From NCBI GenBank assembly GCA_038318455.1, contig JBBQCF010000010.1, positions 1-25,452 on the forward strand: a stretch of DNA of 25,452 bases, given 5' to 3'. This stretch comes from UBA12068 sp038318455 (lineage in GTDB: Bacteria > Patescibacteriota > Minisyncoccia > Moranbacterales > GWC2-37-73). Shown one piece after another: positions 13,447-19,802 of the stretch. The stretch's first letter is position 1; each line of letters opens with the position of its first letter. A model generated the notes under the pieces. That model did not search any database. It was not told the DNA's origin and was given only the letters and a program-made list of their open reading frames with translations. Made by a program: the position numbers and the translations under genes.

Positions 13447-15519
13447 GTGAAAACAAAAAAGCGATACAATACCTGTAGCTTTTTAGTGCTACGGGTAAAA
13501 AAATATTATAAATATCAAGAAATATTATTACTTTCAATAATGATACTGTTTTGTCTTTGTGGGATTATTATCAAAAAAACTAATGCCTCAAATAATGGAG
13601 AGGTAATTATTAATGAGTTATTATGGTCTGGATCTTCGCTATCTTCTGCTGATGAGTTTATTGAATTATTTAATAATACTGACAGGGAAATAGACTTAAG
13701 TGGTTGGAATATTAGTAGAATTTCAAATGGAGAAGAGATTTTGATGCTTGAAATTCCAGCAGGAAAAAGCATTTCAGCTGGAGGATATTTTCTTATAGCA
13801 AATTATTCAAATGATTATGCGAATTCAATCCTAGGTATTAATCCAGATGTTGTGAATACTGCAGTTTCCTTGTCTAATGATAAGTTGCAAATATCCTTGT
13901 ATGATGGAGCGTTTATTGATAAGAAAAATTTGATTGATGTTGCAGGCTCTGTTGGTATTCCATTGGCAGGCGAAAATTTGGCAGTGAAAAAATCCATGGA
14001 GCGCGAGGATGTTTTTGGGGATGGGACAAAAAAAGCCAATTGGCACACTTGCTATGAAGCAAAAAATTTAGATGATGATGTTATTGATTGTGGAACGCCA
14101 GGTGCAAAAAATTCCATTAAGCCAGCCGATGAACCAAAAATTGAATATCCAGTCGGAATTTTGTTTAATGAGATTTATCCAAAGCCAAATACAAATAGTG
14201 GAGAAAAAGAATATGTGGAATTACTTAATTCTTCAACGGAAAAAATAACACTTGATGGTTGGAAAATTGTTGACTATGGAAAGCATGAATGTTTGCTTAA
14301 TGGTAAAAACATTGATGCTGAAAAATTGTTATTCATAGAAGCTGATCCTGAAAATAAATGCGTGCTAGAGCTTAATGATACTGGAACTGAAACAGTTTGG
14401 CTGCGCAATCCCAGTGGAGACGATGTTATCACTCTTAAATATTCAAGTGCAAAAGAAGGTCAATCATATAATTATGATGGCTCTCATTGGCGTTGGAGCA
14501 AGTTTTTGACACCTGGCAGTGAAAATATTTTCAATAATGAGCCATATGGAACAATAAAGAAGGACAAAGAGGTTTTTGCAAAAACCTATGCTTATTTTTC
14601 AATTTCAACAAGCGATAAGGATGGCGATAAAGTGAAAGTCGTTTGGGATTTTGGCGATGGACACAAGAGTTATCTTGCCAAAACAAAACATAAATATGAA
14701 AAAACAGGTAAATTTGAAGCAAGCGTGAAATTGTCAGACGGCAGTGAGGATGTTGTCAAAAATTTTACGGTTGAAGTTGAAAATTTTCCACATCCAAAAG
14801 TTTCAATTATTTCAATTAAGGCAAATCCTGTTGGCAATGATTCCATTGGTGAATCTATTATAATTGAAAATAAATCAAAAAAGAAAATAAACCTAAAAGG
14901 CTGGAGCGTGGCCACTGGGATAAAAAATCTTGTTAATCATCCGATAAATGCAGATCTTGTTATTGAAAAAAATAAATTCAAAGAACTCACGAGGAAATTT
15001 TCAAGTTTCGCTTTGAACAACAAGGCTTCCAAAATAGAACTTAGATATCCTGATGGCAAAGTTGCTAGCAAGGCAGAATATGATCACGGAAAAAGTTCAA
15101 TTGGAGAAGATGAAATCTATCGAAAAATTAAAGGTGGCTGGGAATGGGTATTAAGTCAAAAGTCTATCAAGTTTGTAAAGTCCATCAAGCAGAATTCAGA
15201 AAATGCAATTAATGCAAAAGTTGAAAATAATATTCTGCACGATATTATTAAGAAAGAGCAAGCAACAAAAGAAAATGTTCTTGGAGTAGAAAGTAAATAT
15301 ATACTGCCCGAGTGGGTTTTGAAAAATAATATACAAATAGAATTATTGAAAAATATTTTACAGATTACAGATATAAGAATGTTACACGAATTTGATGGGC
15401 AATATTTTTTTACCAAACAGAATTATGAACATAAACATTATGCGGTTGTATTTTTGAGAAATACGTTGTTATCCTTAAACGTGCAAGCAAATCTTCTACT
15501 GAATTATTTCTTCAAATAA
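13447..15519 (+). CDS. exported lamin-tail and PKD domain protein, 690 aa
   Basis: A signal or anchor segment (ILLLSIMILFCLCGIII, about residues 26-42) is followed by a lamin-tail domain (about 51-170, EVIINELLW...DEFIELFNNT...IDLSGW). A second lamin-tail domain (about 235-355, ILFNEIYPKP...KEYVELLN...ITLDGWKI) comes next, then a PKD domain (about 370-450, with VWDFGDGHKS near 398-407). A degenerate third lamin-tail domain (about 452-545) and a helical tail follow. Lamin-tail domains are common in large surface proteins of these bacteria and may bind polymers or other proteins. The GTG start has AGGAG eleven bases ahead; an ATG at 13540 would cut the signal segment. A hairpin (ACCTGTAGC/GCTACGGGT) lies near the 5' end. 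No cell-wall sorting motif is visible. Confidence 0.8.
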   Translation: MKTKKRYNTCSFLVLRVKKYYKYQEILLLSIMILFCLCGIIIKKTNASNNGEVIINELLWSGSSLSSADEFIELFNNTDREIDLSGWNISRISNGEEILMLEIPAGKSISAGGYFLIANYSNDYANSILGINPDVVNTAVSLSNDKLQISLYDGAFIDKKNLIDVAGSVGIPLAGENLAVKKSMEREDVFGDGTKKANWHTCYEAKNLDDDVIDCGTPGAKNSIKPADEPKIEYPVGILFNEIYPKPNTNSGEKEYVELLNSSTEKITLDGWKIVDYGKHECLLNGKNIDAEKLLFIEADPENKCVLELNDTGTETVWLRNPSGDDVITLKYSSAKEGQSYNYDGSHWRWSKFLTPGSENIFNNEPYGTIKKDKEVFAKTYAYFSISTSDKDGDKVKVVWDFGDGHKSYLAKTKHKYEKTGKFEASVKLSDGSEDVVKNFTVEVENFPHPKVSIISIKANPVGNDSIGESIIIENKSKKKINLKGWSVATGIKNLVNHPINADLVIEKNKFKELTRKFSSFALNNKASKIELRYPDGKVASKAEYDHGKSSIGEDEIYRKIKGGWEWVLSQKSIKFVKSIKQNSENAINAKVENNILHDIIKKEQATKENVLGVESKYILPEWVLKNNIQIELLKNILQITDIRMLHEFDGQYFFTKQNYEHKHYAVVFLRNTLLSLNVQANLLLNYFFK

Positions 15520-15546
15520 AAAAGCCATCGTAATTTTACGATGGCT
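15514..15546 (-). terminator. rho-independent terminator of the minus-strand orphan gene
   Basis: AGCCATCGTAA pairs with TTACGATGGCT; on the minus strand a T-rich tract (TTTTTTATTT) follows. It overlaps the stop codon of the lamin-tail gene. On the plus strand the stem lacks a T-run directly after it, so it serves mainly the minus strand. Confidence 0.75.
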
Positions 15547-15552
15547 AAGGTT

Positions 15553-15948
15553 TTATAGGGGGAGATCATATTGAATGCTTGTGGACCTGGTTCCTCGCCA
15601 GTCAATCATGGCACCTTTGCCGGCTTCAAAGTTTTCATCAATGGCAATGGTTATGGAAATATTTTTCCCCCAGGCCCCATTTTCATATTTTGATATTATA
15701 ATTGGATAATAATCATCCCATATCCAACCGATGTGTTCGACTACCATATAAATTCCAGGCTCCAAAACAGGATAAGAATCATTCTCATAGTCGGGCCATT
15801 CGAGCTGATCTGTAATTTCAAATATATCGCGCGGAATTGGAGCATATAGTTGATAATCCATTGACAAGCACAGACCGCGACTAACTTTGTATTCCTTGAT
15901 TACATATTCAGCCACGTCGCTGTTTCCATTTTTTACACACTTGATCAT
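15553..15948 (-). CDS. hypothetical protein, 131 aa
   Basis: I place the start at the ATG (15948) that gives MIKCVKNGNSDVAEYVIKEY. AAGGGAGG stands seven to eight bases ahead. The longer upstream frame would run over the -35 and -10 boxes at 16043-16071, so it cannot be translated from that promoter. The protein is soluble, rich in Trp, Tyr, Asp and Glu in its middle (ITDQLEWPDYENDSYPVLEPG and VEHIGWIWDDYYPIIIS), and ends with RGTRSTSIQYDLPL. It has no signal peptide or known motif. It is a single-gene unit with its own promoter and terminator. The 5' leader is about 88 bases. Family unknown. Confidence 0.65.
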   Translation of the reverse strand: MIKCVKNGNSDVAEYVIKEYKVSRGLCLSMDYQLYAPIPRDIFEITDQLEWPDYENDSYPVLEPGIYMVVEHIGWIWDDYYPIIISKYENGAWGKNISITIAIDENFEAGKGAMIDWRGTRSTSIQYDLPL

Positions 15949-16042
15949 TTTAAAATCCTCCCTTTTCGTTTTAAGTCCGTCGACTATTGGCTTGGAAAGA
16001 ACTTGTTGCAATGTATTGTTTGCTAATTCATCGTAACAACGT

Positions 16043-16071
16043 ATAATACTCGCAAAATAGTAAAATGTCAA
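16043..16071 (-). promoter_or_regulatory. promoter of the 131-aa gene
   Basis: Minus strand TTGACA (16071-16066), 17 bases, TATTAT (16048-16043). Strong match and ideal spacing. Confidence 0.75.
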
Positions 16072-16141
16072 TAATTAGCGTCAAGTTATAAAGTAAAGGA
16101 AATTTACCAAAAGGTATATTTTGCCTAAATTAAGCAAAATA

Positions 16142-16169
16142 TTGACAAAAATGGTAGTTATGCTATACT
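16142..16169 (+). promoter_or_regulatory. strong extended -10 promoter of the second TrmB-like gene
   Basis: TTGACA (16142-16147), 16 bases, TATACT (16164-16169) with TGC directly ahead. The predicted start near 16176 lies just before the DnaA-box-like cluster. The leader to the ATG is about 150 bases. Confidence 0.75.
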
Positions 16170-16186
16170 AATAATGTTGACGGAAG

Positions 16187-16228
16187 TTATCGACATGTTA
16201 TCCACAATGGGGATAACTATGTGTATAA
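16187..16228. promoter_or_regulatory. cluster of four DnaA-box-like 9-mers
   Basis: TTATCGACA (16187), TTATCCACA (16198), TGGGGATAA (16208, inverse of TTATCCCCA) and TGTGTATAA (16220, inverse of TTATACACA). The second matches the bacterial consensus TTATNCACA exactly, as does the fourth on the other strand; the other two differ at one position. Starts are 10-12 bases apart, about one helical turn. The cluster lies just after the predicted transcription start, so DnaA could regulate the gene or be titrated here. dnaA is not in the window. Confidence 0.5.
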
Positions 16229-16235
16229 GTAATTT

Positions 16236-16314
16236 TGTCATTCCGGACTTGATCTGGAATCCAGGCCTGAATTTAAAGAACATAACCTGGACTCCCGCTT
16301 TCGCGGGAATGACA
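16236..16314. repeat. palindromic intergenic repeat (TGTCATTCC ... GGAATGACA), 79 bases
   Basis: Terminal nine-base inverted repeats TGTCATTCC and GGAATGACA bracket inner pairs CCGGA/TCTGG, TCCAGG/CCTGGA and TCCCGC/GCGGGA. The type is familiar: in many bacterial genomes it is read through as VIPDLIWNP and TPAFAGMT peptides. Here it sits in the leader of the TrmB-like gene and extends its frame artificially. It is probably a non-autonomous mobile repeat. Confidence 0.8.
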
Positions 16315-16323
16315 CATGCGTAT

Positions 16324-17070
16324 ATGGAAATTAAGCAGGTTTTGGAACAATTTGGTTTGCATGGCAAAAAAGCGGATGTATATCTGGCTGCTTTGGAGTT
16401 GGGATCAAGCTCTGTGATTGAAATTTCAAAAAAAGCTGGCATCAAAAGAACGACTTGCTATGATGTTTTGATGGACCTGCAAAGAGATGGCCTTATTGGT
16501 GAAACCTCAAAAGGAAAAAAGCGCTTATTTGTAGGCGAAGAGCCAGAAAAGATTCAAAGAAATTTGAAAAATAAGGAGAGATTGTTTTCAGAAATTCTTC
16601 CACAGCTTCAATCGATTCATAATGTTCGCGGTTCCAAGCCAAAAATTAGATTTTATGAAGGCAAAGAGGGATTAAAGGAAGTTTATGAAGACACATTGAA
16701 ATATAAAAATGAAATCTTAGGATTTGCGTCAGATGACATCATGAAAGTTCTTGGCATGGACTGGGCGATGGGATATTTAAAAAAAAGAAAAGAAAAAGGT
16801 ATATGGGCAAAGGGGATCGTTCCTGGCACAGCTTTGCTCAAAGAAAAATTTATCTCTAAGGATATTGAGCAACTACGTTTTACAAAAGTGATTGATGCTA
16901 AAAAATATCCGTTTTCAATAGAGATAAATATGTATGGTCACAATCGAGTTGCGCTCATGTCTGCCAAAGAAGAAATCGGGCTTATTATTGAAGGGCAAGA
17001 AATTCATAATACTTTGAAATTAATTTTTGAGCTTATTTGGGATTTGCTTCCTGAAATTAAAGTGAAATGA
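16324..17070 (+). CDS. TrmB-like transcriptional regulator, 248 aa (paralogue)
   Basis: A winged helix-turn-helix (residues 1-70, with KKADVYLAALELGSSSVIEI and KRTTCYDVLMDL) is followed by a linker, IRFYEGKEGLK (108-118) and an effector domain, the same layout as the regulator at 467-1219. The ATG giving MEIKQVLEQF is chosen because the upstream frame merely translates the palindromic repeat and the DnaA-box region. No Shine-Dalgarno site is visible. The gene has a strong promoter and a terminator of its own. The effector half differs from its paralogue, so ligand and target may differ too. Confidence 0.85.
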   Translation: MEIKQVLEQFGLHGKKADVYLAALELGSSSVIEISKKAGIKRTTCYDVLMDLQRDGLIGETSKGKKRLFVGEEPEKIQRNLKNKERLFSEILPQLQSIHNVRGSKPKIRFYEGKEGLKEVYEDTLKYKNEILGFASDDIMKVLGMDWAMGYLKKRKEKGIWAKGIVPGTALLKEKFISKDIEQLRFTKVIDAKKYPFSIEINMYGHNRVALMSAKEEIGLIIEGQEIHNTLKLIFELIWDLLPEIKVK

Positions 17071-17101
17071 AAAAAGACTATAGAGATTCCTATAGTCTTT
17101 T
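17071..17101. terminator. bidirectional terminator between TrmB-like and zinc-ribbon genes
   Basis: AAAAGACTATAG pairs with CTATAGTCTTTT. T-runs follow on the plus strand (four) and on the minus strand (six), serving two convergent genes. Confidence 0.8.
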
Positions 17102-17125
17102 GGTTTGCTTGATATTATCAAACAG

Positions 17126-17305
17126 TTATTTTTTCTTAGTGTGATTAGAAGGAGCCAATGAGAGTAAGGCAATTTTATTTTCCTTTGCTTTGCATTTAGG
17201 GCAAAAAATTGGTTTAGTGTCGGCGTGGATTGTTTCATGACATTCGCAGCAATAGTAACGACGGGCGCCTTCTTTCTTGAACAAGTCAAAAATAAATTCA
17301 AACAT
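17126..17305 (-). CDS. zinc-ribbon protein, 59 aa
   Basis: This short frame starts at ATG with a good Shine-Dalgarno site (GAGGAGG, about six bases ahead). Its centre is a zinc ribbon: C19-C20-x-C22 and, twelve residues on, C35-P-K-C38, so two CxxC knuckles. The N-terminus (MFEFIFDLFKKEG) is amphipathic and could bind a membrane or a partner, and the tail is basic (HTKKK). Small proteins of this form occur as nucleic-acid or protein adaptors. It has its own promoter, divergent from yebC. The zinc ribbon is sure, the role is not. Confidence 0.75.
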   Translation of the reverse strand: MFEFIFDLFKKEGARRYYCCECHETIHADTKPIFCPKCKAKENKIALLSLAPSNHTKKK

Positions 17306-17353
17306 ATGGAAACCTCCTCTTGATGGGATTTATTTTAATTGGGAACTAAGACA

Positions 17354-17382
17354 ATCCTAGGCGCAAAAGTCTTCGGTGTCAA
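17354..17382 (-). promoter_or_regulatory. promoter of the zinc-ribbon gene
   Basis: Minus strand TTGACA (17382-17377), 17 bases, TAGGAT (17359-17354). Its -35 stands ten bases from the -35 of the plus-strand yebC promoter. Confidence 0.6.
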
Positions 17383-17392
17383 AGTTTTTGGC

Positions 17393-17421
17393 TTGAAATC
17401 TAAAGTTTAGAGTGCTAGTAT
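17393..17421 (+). promoter_or_regulatory. promoter of yebC
   Basis: TTGAAA (17393-17398), 17 bases, TAGTAT (17416-17421) with TGC ahead. The predicted start near 17428 puts the repeat at 17436-17528 in the leader. Confidence 0.6.
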
Positions 17422-17435
17422 TAAAATAAGCGCAA

Positions 17436-17528
17436 AACGTGAAACGCGAAAAAATTAGTATTAATGAAAACGTAGATTGCGGAACGAAGGTTAAACGCTT
17501 TACGTTCTACGCTCCACGTTCTACGAAT
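17436..17528. repeat. ACGTTCTACG-type repeats in the yebC leader
   Basis: TTTACGTTCTACG and CACGTTCTACG stand in tandem at 17500-17526. AACGTGAAACG (17436-17446) is an imperfect inverse of CGCTCCACGTT (17510-17520). The stretch has no stop in the yebC frame and would add KRFTFYAPRST-like residues if translated. I take it as non-coding leader. Confidence 0.5.
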
Positions 17529-18245
17529 ATGTCAGGACATTCACATTGGGCGGGGATAAAACAAAGAAAAGGTGTTAATGATGCCAAAAGAGCGGGTGTT
17601 TTCACAAAGTATGGCCGTCTTATTACAATTGCAGCCAAGGAGGGTGGTGGCGATCCTGAAATGAATTTCAAATTGAAAATGGCTATTGATCGTGCGCGCT
17701 ATGAAAACATGCCTAAGGATACCATTGAAAAGGCTGTAAAAAAGGGAACAGGTGAACTTAAGGATGGTGCAGAAATCGAAGAAATAATTTATGAAGGGTA
17801 TGGTCCTGGCAATGTGGCCATGCTTATTAAGACTGCCACTGACAATCGTAATCGTACTAATAGTGAGATCAGAAGCATTTTGACAAAAGCAGGCGGAAAG
17901 CCCGCTTCTGAAGGTGGTGTGAAATTTATGTTTAAATTGGTTGGTAATGTGGCGGTTGCTATCGGCGACAAAGATCCAGAAGAAATTGAAATGAGCATAA
18001 TTGAATCTGGCGCGGAAGATATGCTTTTTGAGGGAGATATTGTTGTTGTATATACCAAGGTTGAGGATTTGCAAAAAGTGAAGGAAAATCTTGATAAGTC
18101 TGGACTTGATGTGAAAGGCGCTGAATTGGTGTATGCTCCAGTGCAAAAAACAGAGCTTGATATTGAATCTAAAATAGACTACGAAAAGCTTTTGGAAAAA
18201 CTTGATGAGAATGACGACGTGCAAGAAATTTATGATAATTTATAG
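17529..18245 (+). CDS. yebC: YebC/PmpR family protein, 238 aa
   Basis: The start is the ATG giving MSGHSHWAGIKQRKGVNDAK, the family's conserved N-terminus. A GTG 90 bases upstream only adds repeat-encoded residues. Further family marks are FTKYGRLITIAAKEGGGDP, RARYENMPKDTIEKAVKKGTG, IYEGYGPGNVAMLIK and GGKPASEGGVKFMF. Length is normal. YebC proteins act in the cytoplasm; members are described either as transcription regulators or as factors that relieve ribosome stalling at proline runs, and the sequence does not tell which applies here. yebC next to ruvC is the usual order in bacteria. The last 21 bases of the gene form one arm of a perfect inverted repeat. Confidence 0.92.
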   Translation: MSGHSHWAGIKQRKGVNDAKRAGVFTKYGRLITIAAKEGGGDPEMNFKLKMAIDRARYENMPKDTIEKAVKKGTGELKDGAEIEEIIYEGYGPGNVAMLIKTATDNRNRTNSEIRSILTKAGGKPASEGGVKFMFKLVGNVAVAIGDKDPEEIEMSIIESGAEDMLFEGDIVVVYTKVEDLQKVKENLDKSGLDVKGAELVYAPVQKTELDIESKIDYEKLLEKLDENDDVQEIYDNL

Positions 18246-18274
18246 TTTAAAACCTATAAATTATCATAAATTTC
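18225..18274. repeat. perfect 21-bp inverted repeat over the yebC stop codon
   Basis: The last 21 bases of yebC, starting GAAATTTATG, recur inverted at 18254-18274 after an eight-base gap (TTTAAAAC). No T-run follows, so it is not a standard terminator. The second arm looks like an inverted copy of the gene's own end. Confidence 0.85.
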
Positions 18275-18275
18275 G

Positions 18276-18407
18276 GTATTTTGTATTTAGTATCTTGTAT
18301 TTTGTATAAATACGTAAAAATACAAAAATAAGAATTGCAAAATTAAAATCTAAAGCTGAATTATTTTCGATGCCAATACAAAATACAAGATACAAAATAC
18401 AAGATAC
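18276..18407. repeat. 32-bp inverted repeat of TACAAGATACAAAA units around the ruvC start
   Basis: Arms 18276-18307 and 18376-18407 match at 30 of 32 positions and are themselves tandem (ATACAAAATACAAG twice). The 68-base middle is AT-rich and holds the ATG of ruvC, so the right arm is translated. Confidence 0.8.
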
Positions 18408-18912
18408 ATCAAAACCCTTGAGGGTTTTGGGTATCGATCCTGGAACTGCCATTGTGGGCTGGGCTGTTTTAGATGAAACAAAGGGCTGTGTCACGCCTGT
18501 GGCTTATGGCCATATTGCAACTTCGCCAAAAAACACTACAGCAGAGAGACTTTTTGAGGTTGTGAAAGATTTGGAACAAATAATTGAAAAGTATAAACCC
18601 CAAGAGGCTGCAGTTGAAGATTTGTTCTTTTTCAAGAACGTGAAAACTGTCATGAAAGTTTCTCAAGCTCGTGGTTCAATTCTCTTGACATTAGAGAGAT
18701 TTTGTGTTAACATATTTGAATACACACCGCTTCAAGTCAAACAAGCTTTGACTGGTTACGGCAGGGCGGAAAAGAAGCAAATACAGTTAATGGTGAAAAA
18801 TATCCTGAAACTTAAAGAGATTCCAAAACCGGACGATACGGCCGATGCGATTGCAATTGCGCTGTGTCATTTAAATAGCAGGAAAATGAGAGAAATTAAA
18901 AATGGTTGCTAA
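18370..18912 (+). CDS. ruvC: RuvC, Holliday junction resolvase, up to 180 aa
   Basis: RuvC cuts Holliday junctions with two metal ions held by four acidic residues, all visible: D23 in LGIDPG, E83 in AVEDLFF, and D156 and D159 in KPDDTADAIA. FFFKN and the GRAEKKQIQ segment also fit. The first 16 residues (MPIQNTRYKIQDTSKP) are not part of the usual protein, which begins right at the RVLGIDPG strand. They are encoded by the TACAAGATAC repeat. The alternative start is TTG at 18418, which gives the usual length but lacks a Shine-Dalgarno site. It follows yebC and lies on the same strand. Confidence 0.92.
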   Translation: MPIQNTRYKIQDTSKPLRVLGIDPGTAIVGWAVLDETKGCVTPVAYGHIATSPKNTTAERLFEVVKDLEQIIEKYKPQEAAVEDLFFFKNVKTVMKVSQARGSILLTLERFCVNIFEYTPLQVKQALTGYGRAEKKQIQLMVKNILKLKEIPKPDDTADAIAIALCHLNSRKMREIKNGC

Positions 18913-18937
18913 TTTTGCTTATTGGTTTAATCAATCC

Positions 18938-19042
18938 TTGTATATCTATTTATATTTTGGGCACATTTTTGACCGAAAATCTTGATCAAAAACTCTTGAT
19001 TGCTGCCGCAATCAACGGCCAAAAATATAAATAGATATACAA
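18938..19042. repeat. three-armed palindromic element after ruvC
   Basis: A 23-base outer arm TTGTATATCTATTTATATTT(TGG) (18938-18960) is matched inverted at 19019-19042 with one extra A. Inside are two hairpins, TTTTTGA/TCAAAAA (18966-18992) and TTGATTGC/GCAATCAA (18996-19015). No reading frame fits. It could be a folded RNA, a cruciform repeat or a small mobile element. Nothing else is visible between ruvC and the next gene beyond the short repeat at 19080. Confidence 0.75.
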
Positions 19043-19079
19043 TCAAAGTAAAAAAGAATAATTTTATTGAATCAAGTTC

Positions 19080-19103
19080 ATGTTACATGCTGTATGTTAC
19101 ATG
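19080..19103. repeat. short ATGTTACATG direct repeat
   Basis: Two copies of ATGTTACATG (19080-19089, 19094-19103) separated by CTGT stand just upstream of the 7TM gene. A looser ACATGC/GCATGT version stands before the tandem ATPase gene (about 7977-8003). Both precede starts lacking a Shine-Dalgarno site. Confidence 0.4.
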
Positions 19104-19117
19104 TTCTATGAAATATT

Positions 19118-19774
19118 ATGGAAAATGTTAGCCCGCTAATAAGTTATTTTATCGCCCAAGGAGTGCCGCTTGAAACAGTGGTGCTACTTTTAATGTTGCC
19201 ACTTGTAGTTACCCTGATTGCCTTTTTTCGTCAGGTAATTGGTATTAAGGCTTTTGGTATTTATACTCCAGCTATTGTAACTTTTGCTTTTTTGGCTGTT
19301 CCGCAACTTCGCTATGGAGTGCTTATATTTGTCGTAGTTATCCTGGTTGGTATGCTTATGCGCTATGTGCTTAAGGGTTTACGTATTTTATATTTGCCAC
19401 GTGTAGCTATAACTTTAAGCATTATTGCTTTTGCTATCTTATTTTTACTAAGCACTGGAGGATCATTTCGTCGTACAGGATTAGCTTCTGTTTCAATTTT
19501 TCCAATCTTGATTATGATCACAATTGTGGAAAAATTTGTGGCAGCGCAAATTGAAAAAGGAAATAAGGAAGCTATCATTTTAGCTATAGAAACGTTGGTT
19601 ATTTCATTGGTGGGATACTATTTGGCTAGTTGGCCATTACTCATTAAAGGTGTGGTAGCTGTTCCTTGGATGATTTTAATTACTATTCCAATCAATATCT
19701 TCTTGGGAAAATGGGATGGTTTGCGTTTGAATGAGTATATGCGTTTTAAGGAAGTTTTAAAAAATCTGAAATAA
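19118..19774 (+). CDS. 7TM membrane protein of the inactive-transglutaminase-linked family, 218 aa
   Basis: The protein is almost all membrane helices (about six to seven, starting ETVVLLLMLPLVVTLIAFF and VIGIKAFGIYTPAIVTFAFL). The GIKAFGIYTP string is what I recall for the seven-helix domain usually fused to an inactive transglutaminase. That soluble domain is missing here: only the membrane half is present. In other bacteria this domain is found next to an ATP-grasp glutamate-ligase-like gene, as here, where the fusion gene follows 28 bases on. It is likely the membrane part of the same system. The start has no Shine-Dalgarno site. Confidence 0.75.
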   Translation: MENVSPLISYFIAQGVPLETVVLLLMLPLVVTLIAFFRQVIGIKAFGIYTPAIVTFAFLAVPQLRYGVLIFVVVILVGMLMRYVLKGLRILYLPRVAITLSIIAFAILFLLSTGGSFRRTGLASVSIFPILIMITIVEKFVAAQIEKGNKEAIILAIETLVISLVGYYLASWPLLIKGVVAVPWMILITIPINIFLGKWDGLRLNEYMRFKEVLKNLK

Positions 19775-19802
19775 ATTTTATTGAAAATTAGATATTTATA
19801 TT

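Noticed and set aside
15949..16071. 41-codon extension of the minus-strand 131-aa gene
   Set aside because: It would cover the gene's own -35 and -10 boxes, and a strong ribosome site supports the internal ATG.
16174..16323. 50-codon N-terminal extension of the second TrmB-like gene
   Set aside because: It overlaps the DnaA-box cluster and translates the palindromic repeat (VIPDLIWNP, TPAFAGMT); the paralogue lacks it.
17541..18224. 227-codon open frame on the minus strand across yebC
   Set aside because: It is antisense to a clear, conserved yebC, has no ribosome site, and its residues (Phe/His/Asn-rich) look like a mirrored frame.
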